DNA from: Sporomusaceae bacterium UBA7701
GTDB lineage: Bacteria; Bacillota; Negativicutes; Sporomusales; UBA7701
NCBI GenBank assembly: GCA_002482545.1
Contig: DLGF01000018.1
Span: forward strand, 1-32,313
Direction of reading: 5' to 3'
DNA: 32,313 bases
The notes beneath the pieces were generated by a model. That model was given only the letters and a program-made list of their open reading frames with translations, ran no database searches and was not told where the DNA came from. Made by a program: the position numbers and the translations under genes. Below, piece by piece: positions 24,876 through 32,313 of the stretch (within the stretch, counting starts at the first letter, position 1; the number at the start of each line of letters is the position of its first letter).

Positions 24876-24938
24876 TTGATGTTTCACTCCACTTATGCTA
24901 AGATCGACTTACCTGACTGTGGTCAGGTAAGTCGATCT
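24876..24938 (+). promoter_or_regulatory. TetR-MFS promoter with 17+17-bp operator
   Basis: TTGATG (24876-24881) and TAAGAT (24899-24904) are 17 bases apart. Perfectly complementary 17-base arms (24901-24917 and 24922-24938) separated by TGTG overlap the -10 and the transcription start, 14 bases before the TetR gene. Confidence 0.8.
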
Positions 24939-24952
24939 GTTATGGAGGCTTT

Positions 24953-25537
24953 ATGTCTGAACAGAACCTAATAAAAATAGCTATCCAGCATTTTCTGAAA
25001 TTCGGTTATGAAGGAACCAAACTGGCTCATATTGCCCAAGCGGCGGGCATGAAAAAACAGTCGCTCTATTTTCACTTCAAGGACAAGGATGATGTATTGC
25101 GGCAGGTTAACCGGAGGGTAACCGAAACGGAAATCGATTTCTTGCGGTATTTTTTCGCCCAGAACCAGGATTCGTCCTTGGAAGACACCCTGTACCTTTT
25201 ATTGGTCGAATATAAGCGGCGCTATCTGGACAAGGACAATAATGGCTTCATGTTCTTATTCACTTTTATTCCTCCGGATTGGTTACAGGATTATTTTTCC
25301 CAAAATTATCGTTTGTTCCTTACGCATTTAAAACAATGTTTACAACCGAAATTTTCGGCGGAACCCAATTTACGCATTAACCCGGATAACGGACCGACTT
25401 CATTCATCACCTTATTGGACGGTTTATTCACCCAGCTCATTTTTGAAACCCCCGGGGACTTCGATCATTCCCTGGGCATCTTCTGGGACATTTACTGGCA
25501 TGGGATCACCAAATCGCAAAAGGAAGAGGCTGATTAG
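24953..25537 (+). CDS. TetR-family repressor of the MFS pump
   Basis: This 194-residue TetR protein has its helix-turn-helix at about 5-50 (LIKIAIQHFLKFGYEGTKLA, then GMKKQSLYFHFKDKDDVLRQV) followed by a helical ligand domain. GGAGG lies four bases before the ATG. The stop TAG is immediately followed by the GTG of the MFS gene, so the two are cotranscribed and coupled. The long perfect inverted repeat just upstream is its expected operator. Confidence 0.92.
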   Translation: MSEQNLIKIAIQHFLKFGYEGTKLAHIAQAAGMKKQSLYFHFKDKDDVLRQVNRRVTETEIDFLRYFFAQNQDSSLEDTLYLLLVEYKRRYLDKDNNGFMFLFTFIPPDWLQDYFSQNYRLFLTHLKQCLQPKFSAEPNLRINPDNGPTSFITLLDGLFTQLIFETPGDFDHSLGIFWDIYWHGITKSQKEEAD

Positions 25538-26740
25538 GTGTACGATATTACGGCAGGGCAAAGCTTGTGGAACAAAAATTTTGTTATTCTGTCTCTAGCC
25601 AATTCACTGCTGTTTATGGTTTTCGATATGCTGATGCCGACACTGCCGGTGTTCATAGCCAAGCATGGCGGGACCAGTTCGCAAATCGGCCTTATTATGG
25701 GGGCCTTTACCTTTTCGGCCATCTTTATCCGCGTGATAACCGGCAATTTGGCCCACCGCATCAATCAGAAAATACTGCTGGTTTTAGGCGTCGCCGCTTG
25801 CATGCTGGCCACCGCCGGCTATTACTGGAGCACCTCCACGCTGAGCACGTTCGGCATCCGCCTGGTGCACGGCCTGGGCTTCGGCGTGGCCACCACCTTG
25901 TACGCGACCCTGGCCGCCGCCTTTATTCCGGCAAACCGGCGGGGCGAAGGGCTTGGCTATTTCGGGGTCGGCGAAACCATCGGCATTTCGCTCGGGCCGT
26001 TCTTAGGCATCTGGTTCATGGAGCAGCATGGTTTCGAGGGCGTCTTTGGTGCCGGCGCACTCTTTCTGCTGTTTGCCATTTTCATTACCTGGCCGGTGGC
26101 CGTTCCGCTGCTTCCCGCAGAGGAAACAACACCCCGCCGTCAGGAAACGCCGAAAGAAAGTTCACCGGTTGATCTCTTCATCGAAAAACGCGTATTGCTG
26201 CAATCCGGCCTGGCCTTGTTGCTCGGCCTGTCTTTCGGGGGCATCCTGTCCTTTCTTGCTTTATACGCCAAGGAAGCCGCCATTCCCAATGTCGCCTATT
26301 TCTTTTTTGTGAATGCCACCTCCGGCCTAGTTGTCCGCTTTGTGGCAGGAAGAATATTCGATCGCAAAGGGCCGGGAATGCTGATCGGCGCTTCCGCCGT
26401 TCTTTGCAGCGCCGGCACTTTTGTGCTGGCTGAGGCTTCGACCACGTTTTCTCTCATTTGCGCCGCCGTTTTGTACGGAACCGGCATGGGGGCCGCCTTT
26501 CCCGCTTTGCAGGCTTGGTGCATCAACGTTGTGCCGGTGAATCGGCGCGAACACGCAATGGGCACTTTTTTAAATTTTTTTGATTTGGGAATTGGCTTAG
26601 GCGCTGTTCTGCTGGGAGTGGTAGCCGCGGCGACGGGTTATTCGATGATGTATAAAGCGTCGATCGCGTTTCTCATCGGCTACTGGCTGCTTTATCAGGT
26701 TTTTGGCAGGCGGCAGAATGCGGATGGCAAGAGTGGCTGA
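25538..26740 (+). CDS. MFS transporter, drug-efflux type
   Basis: This 400-residue permease has about twelve membrane helices in two halves split by a charged loop at about 190-215 (ETTPRRQETPKESS). The helix 2-3 loop resembles motif A in reduced form (GNLAHRINQK), and GLGYFGVGETIGISLGPFLG in helix 5 resembles motif C of drug-proton antiporters. The GTG start directly abuts the TetR stop. Export of a toxic compound sensed by that TetR is inferred. The stop codon falls within bases matching the 3' end of the DUF169 gene, so the C-terminus may have been reshaped by recombination. Confidence 0.9.
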   Translation: MYDITAGQSLWNKNFVILSLANSLLFMVFDMLMPTLPVFIAKHGGTSSQIGLIMGAFTFSAIFIRVITGNLAHRINQKILLVLGVAACMLATAGYYWSTSTLSTFGIRLVHGLGFGVATTLYATLAAAFIPANRRGEGLGYFGVGETIGISLGPFLGIWFMEQHGFEGVFGAGALFLLFAIFITWPVAVPLLPAEETTPRRQETPKESSPVDLFIEKRVLLQSGLALLLGLSFGGILSFLALYAKEAAIPNVAYFFFVNATSGLVVRFVAGRIFDRKGPGMLIGASAVLCSAGTFVLAEASTTFSLICAAVLYGTGMGAAFPALQAWCINVVPVNRREHAMGTFLNFFDLGIGLGAVLLGVVAAATGYSMMYKASIAFLIGYWLLYQVFGRRQNADGKSG

Positions 26741-26850
26741 ACGCATCCGGCGCAATTAGCTGATGGAGTTCATAGAGCTATAGGGGGAAAGTGAGCTTGC
26801 GCCAACCCGGCAATGTGGAGCCGGCGGAGATTTATTGTCAGCGAAAGAAG
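26735..26850 (+). pseudogene. Decayed remnant of a DUF169/tautomerase gene tail
   Basis: 26739-26756 is identical to 12305-12322 at the end of the DUF169 gene (18 bases). After one inserted T, eight more bases match. About 26811-26850 resembles the end of the tautomerase gene (12511-12550), including an identical TTTATTGTC. Roughly 125 bases between the two blocks are missing, so no frame is left. This is a fossil of a second copy or a recombination scar. Confidence 0.65.
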
Positions 26851-26857
26851 CAAAAAG

Positions 26858-26900
26858 ACCAGTTAAAGGGCCCGCGAATTTCGCGGGCCCTTTAACTGGT
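26858..26900. terminator. 43-base perfect palindrome between the MFS and MerR genes
   Basis: Arms of 21 bases (26858-26878 and 26880-26900) are perfectly complementary around a single central T. This very stable hairpin lies between convergent genes. No U-tract is seen on either side. Confidence 0.7.
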
Positions 26901-26926
26901 GAAGACTGGCTCTGCAGAATGCCGGG

Positions 26927-27760
26927 TTATTCCAGCAAAACTGAAATTCGGACTTCGCAATAGTAGGGATCTTCAGCGGTTGCCATAGCCTCATCCAGAA
27001 TACTTTCCACATAAGCGTGTCCCATGAAGGTGAGATCGTGACCATTTGCATAGTCCACAAGACGCTGAAAGGCTTGGTCCATCTCCGGCCAGGGTCCTTT
27101 GTAATGGGTGACAAGGTAACGGCCGGCAGGCTTATAAGTCCGATTCACGGCTTCGCTGGTTTTTTCGTCGACCCGGTAAAAGCACCTGCTCAATTGGTTG
27201 AAGATTCCCTGCCACTGCATTTGGGGGGCGTCCAGCATATGCCCCATGGGGTATCCGCTGTAGATCCGGCTATGATAGCAGTCCTGCGCAAAATCCACCA
27301 TGACTTTCATGGTCTGTTCCATCGACATTCCGGAAGTTGCTTCGCTGACTACGATTGCTTGCGCTGTTGCCTCGACAATCTCGATTTTATCAGAAGCGAC
27401 GCTTAGTTTGGCTTCCATGTTGTCGATTTTATTGCGCACAACTCTTTGCAGCCACATCAGCTCGGCAATTTCCTGCTCCAGCTTTTGATTCTGGTTATCC
27501 AGCAAAGTCCGCAACGTTTGCGGAGTGTAGTCTGTCAAATGGTTTTTGATTTCCTCCAAGGGGATACGGAGTTTGCGCAGCAGTTGAATGACGTCGAAAA
27601 GGCCGCTTTGTCCGTAGGTGTAATAGCGGTAGCCATTTTCTTTCACCGTTGCGGGCTTAAACAGACCAATGTCGTCATAATACATCAGGGTACGTTTATT
27701 AATGCCGTAGATGGCGGCAAATTGCCCGGTAGTAACCTGCTTTTGCAAAAACTTATACAT
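26927..27760 (-). CDS. MerR-family regulator with GyrI-like effector domain
   Basis: This 277-residue regulator of the BmrR/BltR type has a MerR winged helix-turn-helix at about 9-75 (TTGQFAAIYGINKRTLMYYDDIGLFKP, with GYRYYTYGQ in the wing), a dimerisation coiled coil at about 84-118, and a GyrI-like ligand domain after about 125 (YKPAGRYLVTHYKGPWPE). Such proteins sense hydrophobic cations or drugs and activate efflux genes. AGGAG lies eleven bases before the ATG. Its promoter reads TTGACT (27827-27832), 17 bases, TATCAT (27804-27809) on the minus strand. It is divergent from the adaptor-RND operon, its probable target. Confidence 0.92.
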   Translation of the reverse strand: MYKFLQKQVTTGQFAAIYGINKRTLMYYDDIGLFKPATVKENGYRYYTYGQSGLFDVIQLLRKLRIPLEEIKNHLTDYTPQTLRTLLDNQNQKLEQEIAELMWLQRVVRNKIDNMEAKLSVASDKIEIVEATAQAIVVSEATSGMSMEQTMKVMVDFAQDCYHSRIYSGYPMGHMLDAPQMQWQGIFNQLSRCFYRVDEKTSEAVNRTYKPAGRYLVTHYKGPWPEMDQAFQRLVDYANGHDLTFMGHAYVESILDEAMATAEDPYYCEVRISVLLE

Positions 27761-27842
27761 ACGCGCGGCCGCTCCTCTTGACTGTCCAGTAACTGTATAG
27801 ATTATGATACCTCAGTAACCTGAAATAGTCAATTTTAGGAAC

Positions 27843-27861
27843 ATCAGCCAGCTTGGCTGAT
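27843..27861. promoter_or_regulatory. 19-bp dyad upstream of the second adaptor-RND operon
   Basis: ATCAGCCA-GCT-TGGCTGAT is a perfect dyad with a 3-base centre, about 58 bases before the adaptor start. Its size suits a MerR-type operator. I could not place a matching long-spacer promoter with confidence. Confidence 0.5.
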
Positions 27862-27918
27862 AACTGGCGCGGCGAGCCAAAGCTGCAATATCTTTAACCA
27901 ATAGGAGGTTGGAAAGTT

Positions 27919-29088
27919 GTGTTTTCCGCAAAAATGATGAAGAACTGCTGCGCGGGCGTGAGTGCGGCAATGCTGACTTTGCTGCTGGCCGGCTGCGGCG
28001 GGCCGCAAGAGACCGGACAGGGAAAAGCTGTGCCGGTCAAAGCCGTGAAGGTCATCCGGCAGGATATACAGATCGCCAGTGAGTATGCGGGCCAGATACA
28101 GGCGCAAAAAGAGGTGCGGGTCCAGGCGCGCATATCCGGCAATGTTGTCGAAAAAATGGTTTCCGGCGGCGATATCGTGAAAGCAGGGCAGCCGCTATTC
28201 CGCATCGACAGCATTCAGTATGAAAGCAGCTTGCTCTCGGCTCAGGCGCAGTTGGTGCAGGCCGAAGCCAATTGGGAAAACTCGCGGATTGATACGGAGC
28301 GCTATCAAAGTCTGCTGAACGCCAACGCCATCCCGGAACAGCGGCTGACCACCCAGAGAGCGGCCGAGCGGCAGAATGAAGCGGTCGTGGCTTCTTTCCG
28401 CGCATTAGTAAAAAAGGCGCAGGATGATGTAAACAGTACGGTGGTTGTTGCGCCGATCGACGGACGCGTCGATGTAAACGACGTCAGCGTGGGGACCTAT
28501 GCGCAGGCGGGAAGCACCACGCTGGTTACCATGGGGGCGCTGGACCCGGTGTTCGTGCAATTCAACATGAGCGAGATCGAATACCTCAACCTGCGGCAGG
28601 TTTCGCAAAACAACATTGCCAGAAGCGGCTGGGGCGAAACCGTGACGATCACCTTGAGCAACGGGGCGGTGTATCCGCTGAGCGGGAAGGTCGCGCAGGT
28701 GGACAGAGGCTTGGCCAATAACAGCGGAACACTGACGGTAAAAGCTTCGTTTGCCAATCCGGAGGGGATTTTGATTCCGGGCATGTTCGCCAGGGTCAAA
28801 ATCCCCGGCGTGCCGATAAAGAACGCTGTCTTAGTTCCCCAGCGGGCCGTGCAGCAGGTATTGGATAAATCGCTGGTCACGGTTGTCAATGCCGAGAATA
28901 AAGCCGAGCCCCGTCCGGTGATTCTGGGGGAAAAGGTGGGCAGTTATTATCTGGTTAAAGAAGGGCTGACCGCAGATGACACCGTTGTTGTCGAAGGCCT
29001 GACCAAGGTTCAGGAAGGAACGGCGCTTGATGTGACCGTCGTCACGCCGGCAGAATTGGAGTTAGCGACTGACTCACAGGAGGGGTAG
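27919..29088 (+). CDS. RND efflux adaptor lipoprotein (AcrA/MexA-like)
   Basis: This 389-residue membrane fusion protein has a lipoprotein signal with lipobox LLAGC (Cys26), so it should be lipid-anchored. Then come the first lipoyl half (EYAGQIQAQKEVRVQARISG, about 55-97), a helical hairpin (about 105-170), the second lipoyl half (VVVAPIDGRVDVNDVSVGTYAQAG), and the barrel and membrane-proximal domains (VPQRAVQQ near 318). The GTG start has AGGAGG ten bases upstream. The RND permease follows after six bases. Control by the divergent MerR regulator is inferred. Confidence 0.95.
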   Translation: MFSAKMMKNCCAGVSAAMLTLLLAGCGGPQETGQGKAVPVKAVKVIRQDIQIASEYAGQIQAQKEVRVQARISGNVVEKMVSGGDIVKAGQPLFRIDSIQYESSLLSAQAQLVQAEANWENSRIDTERYQSLLNANAIPEQRLTTQRAAERQNEAVVASFRALVKKAQDDVNSTVVVAPIDGRVDVNDVSVGTYAQAGSTTLVTMGALDPVFVQFNMSEIEYLNLRQVSQNNIARSGWGETVTITLSNGAVYPLSGKVAQVDRGLANNSGTLTVKASFANPEGILIPGMFARVKIPGVPIKNAVLVPQRAVQQVLDKSLVTVVNAENKAEPRPVILGEKVGSYYLVKEGLTADDTVVVEGLTKVQEGTALDVTVVTPAELELATDSQEG

Positions 29089-29094
29089 AGCGTT

Positions 29095-32000
29095 GTGGCA
29101 AAATTCTTTATAGAGCGTCCCATTTTCGCCATTGTTATTTCCGTCATGATTGTAGTCGCCGGAACAATTGCCGGACTGAATCTTCCCATCGCCCAGTACC
29201 CGCAGATCCAGCCGCCCACCGTATCGGTGTCGGCGGCGTACATCGGGGCCAACGCCGAGGTGGTCAACCAGACGGTGGCCCAGGTGATCGAGGAACAGGT
29301 CAACGGTGTACAGGGCATGAACTATATGAGTTCCAATTCCGATGACTCGGGCGCCTACAGCCTGGAAGTCGTCTTTGATCTGGGAGTCGACGGCGACATC
29401 GCCGCCGTCAAGGTCCAGAACAGCGTCGCGCAGACCAATGCGACTTTGCCGGCGGAAGTAACCACAGCCGGCATCACCACCAGAAAAGCGTCGTCCGACA
29501 TGGCGATGATGCTGAGCATCTATTCTCCCAAGGGTACCTATGACAATACCTTTTTGACCAATTATTTCAATGTCTATCTGAAGGATGCCATTAAGCGGGT
29601 CAACGGTGTCGGCGATCTCCTAGTCCTGGGGCCGGAATTTTCCCGGCGCATCTGGATCAATCCGGATCGCATGGCGGAGCTGGGATTAACGGTAGCCGAC
29701 GTGATTGCGGCCGTCAAGGAACAGAATGTTCAGGCGCCGGCCGGTACCATCGGCGCCATGCCGGTGCCCCGAAAACAGGAATTTCAATATACCGCGAAAG
29801 TGCGGGGCCGCTTAACGAGCATTGCCGATTTCGAAAATATCATCGTCAAGGCCCAGCCGAACGGCGCTTTTGTTTACCTGAAAGATATTGCCCGAATCGA
29901 GAATGCCGGCAAAGAATTGAATTTTTCCGGAAAGCAGAATGGAGCCAATGCGGTTGCGGTGGGCATCCAACTGACCAGCGACGCCAATGCCATGAATACC
30001 GTTCAAGGCGTAAAACAGGCGGTGGCGGCGGTGGATCTTCCGCCGGATATAAAATACAGCACTGTTTTTGATAATACCGATTATATTTCGGAATCCATGA
30101 CCGAGGTGGTTAAAACCTTCCTGGAAGCCATGGCCCTGGTTATGATCATTGTCTTTACTTTCCTGCAAAGCTGGCGGGCCACCCTGATACCGATGCTGGC
30201 CGTTCCCGTATCGCTCATCGGCACCTTTGGCGCCTTTATCATGCTGGGCTTTTCGATCAACACCCTGACGCTGTTCGCCATGGTGCTGGCCATCGGCCTG
30301 GTTGTCGACGACGCCATCGTCGTGATTGAAGCGGTCGAGCATCACATCCGCCATAACAAGCTGACGCCGGTGGAGGCCGCGAAACGGGCCATGGCCGAAG
30401 TGTCCGGACCGGTAATTGCCATTGCTTTTGTCCTGGCCGCCGTATTTGTTCCGGTTGCTTTCATCGGCGGCATGGTGGGCGTTCTCTACCGCCAGTTCGC
30501 CCTGACGATCGCGGTGTCGATGGCTTTATCCGCCGTGGTCGCCTTGTCGCTGACCCCGGCCTTATGCGCCATGCTGTTGAAACCCCATGAAGACCAGGCC
30601 CACGGCAATTTGGTGAGCCGTTTTTTCGCCAAATTCAACGACTGGTTTGACCGGACTACCAGCGCCTACAGTGAAACGGTGAGATCATTAATCGCCAAAG
30701 CAAAATATTGCTGCATCTTCTTATTGATCGTTATCGTAGGGACGGTGTACCTATACAAAATTGTCCCGACGACATTCGTGCCGGATGAGGATCAGGGGTT
30801 CTTCGTGACGGCTGTCACCCTGCCGGAAGGCGCGAGCATGAACCGGACCCAGGCGGTGGCCGACCGGCTGGGGAAAGAAATGCAGGAACTCCCGGGCGTC
30901 AATAAGGTCCTGTCGGTTGCCGGTTTTGATATGTTGTCAAATGGCGCCAAGGCCAACGCCGCAGTCCTGTTCGTGGGGCTCGAACCGTGGAGCAAGCGCA
31001 AGGAGCCTGCCGCCCAGATCGATCCTCTCGTCAACCAGGTCATGAGCAAAGAGGATCTGTTTCCGGAAGCTTCGATTATGGCCTTCAACATCCCTTCGCT
31101 GCCGGGCCTGGGCATGATCGGCGGGTTTACCATGGTGCTGCAGGATATAAGCGGACACAGTAAGGAAGAACTGGACGACATTACGAAAAAGTTTGTCCAG
31201 GCCGCCAATCAATTGCCGGAAGTGACCGCGGTATACTCCACCTATAAAAGTAATTCTCCCGGCTATGAATTCGAAGTCGACCGGGAAAAGGTGAAAAATC
31301 TGGGCATTGCGCTCGATGATGTATTCACGGCGCTGCAGGTCAACTTCGGCGGCGCCCAGGTAAATGATTTCAACATGTTCAACCGCACCTACAAGGTGGT
31401 CATGCAGGCCGACACCATGTTCCGCAATGAAGCGGACATGACGCGCTTCATCTATGTCCGCTCCTCGAACGGCGCCATGATTCCGCTCAATACCCTGATA
31501 AAACCCAAACTGACGACCGGGTCGTCCATTATTTCACGGTTCAATGCCGCCCGCAGCATTCAAATCAACGGCTCCGTAGGCGAAGGCTACAGCTCGGGCC
31601 AGGCAATCGCGGCCATGGAGAAGCTGGCTAAGGAAACGCTGCCATCCGGGTTTACCGTGGACTGGACCGGGCAAAGCCGGGAAGAAAAGAAAGCCGGCAG
31701 TACGACCATGCAGATTCTGGCACTGGCTTTGATTTTCGTCTTCTTGTGCCTGGCGGCGCTGTATGAGAGCTGGAGCGTCCCCTATGCGGTCATGCTTTCG
31801 GTGCCGACCGGCATTTTTGGGGCCTTGCTGTCCCAGTACGCCATGAATCTCGAGAACAGCGTCTATATGCAGATCGGGGTGATCATGCTGATTGGATTAG
31901 CTGCGAAAAATGCGATTTTGATCGTCGAATTTGCCAAAGTCAGAGTGGATAAGGGAATGGAGCCGGTTCAAGCCGCTATCGAAGCTGCCGCCCTGCGTCT

Positions 32001-32232
32001 GCGCCCGATACTGATGACCTCGTTCGCCTTTATCATCGGGTGCCTGCCGCTGGCCATGGCCAGCGGCGCCGGCGCCGGCGCCAGGAAAGCGATGGGTACC
32101 GCCGTAGTGGGCGGCATGACGGTCGCTACGGCTTTGGGTATCTTCCTCATTCCGGTATTATTTGTGGTTGTGGAATGGACCGTGGCTAAATTAAGCCGGA
32201 AGAAAAAAAGGCAGGAAGCCGGTTCAGTCTAA
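29095..32232 (+). CDS. RND multidrug efflux permease (AcrB/HAE1 family)
   Basis: This is a complete 1045-residue AcrB-type pump. It opens with MAKFFIERPIFAIVISVMIVVAG and contains the family's AQYPQIQPPTVSVSA. Helix 4 has the proton-relay Asp405-Asp406 (GLVVDDAIVVIEAV), and helix 10 has Lys938 (GLAAKNAILIVEFAK), so the full relay is present, unlike the first RND gene in this window. Large periplasmic loops lie between helices 1-2 and 7-8, as expected for a trimeric drug exporter. The GTG start has AGGAGGGG about ten bases upstream. It sits six bases after the adaptor gene in the same operon. Confidence 0.96.
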   Translation: MAKFFIERPIFAIVISVMIVVAGTIAGLNLPIAQYPQIQPPTVSVSAAYIGANAEVVNQTVAQVIEEQVNGVQGMNYMSSNSDDSGAYSLEVVFDLGVDGDIAAVKVQNSVAQTNATLPAEVTTAGITTRKASSDMAMMLSIYSPKGTYDNTFLTNYFNVYLKDAIKRVNGVGDLLVLGPEFSRRIWINPDRMAELGLTVADVIAAVKEQNVQAPAGTIGAMPVPRKQEFQYTAKVRGRLTSIADFENIIVKAQPNGAFVYLKDIARIENAGKELNFSGKQNGANAVAVGIQLTSDANAMNTVQGVKQAVAAVDLPPDIKYSTVFDNTDYISESMTEVVKTFLEAMALVMIIVFTFLQSWRATLIPMLAVPVSLIGTFGAFIMLGFSINTLTLFAMVLAIGLVVDDAIVVIEAVEHHIRHNKLTPVEAAKRAMAEVSGPVIAIAFVLAAVFVPVAFIGGMVGVLYRQFALTIAVSMALSAVVALSLTPALCAMLLKPHEDQAHGNLVSRFFAKFNDWFDRTTSAYSETVRSLIAKAKYCCIFLLIVIVGTVYLYKIVPTTFVPDEDQGFFVTAVTLPEGASMNRTQAVADRLGKEMQELPGVNKVLSVAGFDMLSNGAKANAAVLFVGLEPWSKRKEPAAQIDPLVNQVMSKEDLFPEASIMAFNIPSLPGLGMIGGFTMVLQDISGHSKEELDDITKKFVQAANQLPEVTAVYSTYKSNSPGYEFEVDREKVKNLGIALDDVFTALQVNFGGAQVNDFNMFNRTYKVVMQADTMFRNEADMTRFIYVRSSNGAMIPLNTLIKPKLTTGSSIISRFNAARSIQINGSVGEGYSSGQAIAAMEKLAKETLPSGFTVDWTGQSREEKKAGSTTMQILALALIFVFLCLAALYESWSVPYAVMLSVPTGIFGALLSQYAMNLENSVYMQIGVIMLIGLAAKNAILIVEFAKVRVDKGMEPVQAAIEAAALRLRPILMTSFAFIIGCLPLAMASGAGAGARKAMGTAVVGGMTVATALGIFLIPVLFVVVEWTVAKLSRKKKRQEAGSV

Positions 32233-32303
32233 GCGGCAAAAATATTCTCGCAAACTCAATAACCTAAGTAATTCAAGGAAGCAAGAGGTAAGCGGAGGAA
32301 GGT

Positions 32304-32313
32304 ATGGATTTCA
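32304..32313 (+). CDS. Start of a further gene, cut by window edge
   Basis: An ATG at 32304 is preceded by GGAGGAAGGT, a strong ribosome binding site, and only three codons (MDF) are visible. It follows the RND gene by about 70 bases, so an outer-membrane TolC-like channel would be a natural guess. No sequence supports that. Confidence 0.4.

Overview
This window looks like a chromosomal stretch from a diderm Firmicute of the Negativicutes type (Sporomusaceae-like). This is inference. The evidence is the combination of envelope genes that need an outer membrane (two RND pumps with adaptors, a TonB-dependent receptor and TonB) with Firmicute-style gene starts: strong AGGAGG ribosome binding sites, many GTG or TTG starts, and consensus TTGACA/TATAAT promoters. 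I see no rRNA, tRNA, IS element or CRISPR array.

Layout. (1) 1-4133, minus: an adaptor plus RND pump operon; the pump's C-terminus is cut by the window edge. (2) About 4530-7600: an island, AT-richer in its first two genes, with a MarR regulator, a divergent two-part TerC-like membrane protein and a metal-ligand-less VOC protein. (3) 7641-8267, minus: a TetR regulator whose own operator resembles sites next to the first RND operon, so the island seems to separate regulator from target. (4) 8930-10303: an AroP-type amino acid permease. (5) 10526-12558: a LysR regulator divergent from a DUF169 gene and a small tautomerase-fold gene. (6) 12635-13518, minus: a TetR-SMR efflux operon with a perfect 20-bp operator in its promoter.

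(7) 13860-24849: a Fur-box-marked iron locus. It contains a TonB-dependent receptor, a PchR-like AraC regulator on the opposite strand, two exporter-fold ABC half-transporters of the YbtP/YbtQ/IrtAB kind, a 13-codon mini-ORF, TonB, an LCMT-type methyltransferase, FeoA and a divergent FeoB. The order suggests that a ferric chelate crosses the outer membrane through the receptor, powered by TonB (ExbB/ExbD are not here), and the inner membrane through the ABC pair. The methyltransferase would then act on the ligand or a related small molecule, and FeoA/FeoB-like would move the metal. No siderophore synthase is present. This locus is the best candidate for a poorly described system.

(8) 24901-26740: a TetR-MFS operon behind a 17+17-bp perfect inverted repeat, followed by a decayed copy of the DUF169/tautomerase tail from part 5. 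(9) 26927-32313: a MerR-GyrI regulator divergent from a second lipoprotein adaptor plus RND pump operon, with the first three codons of a further gene at the edge.

Two themes run through the window. Most transporters sit beside a local one-component regulator with a readable operator. All five convergent gene junctions carry a long, near-perfect hairpin.
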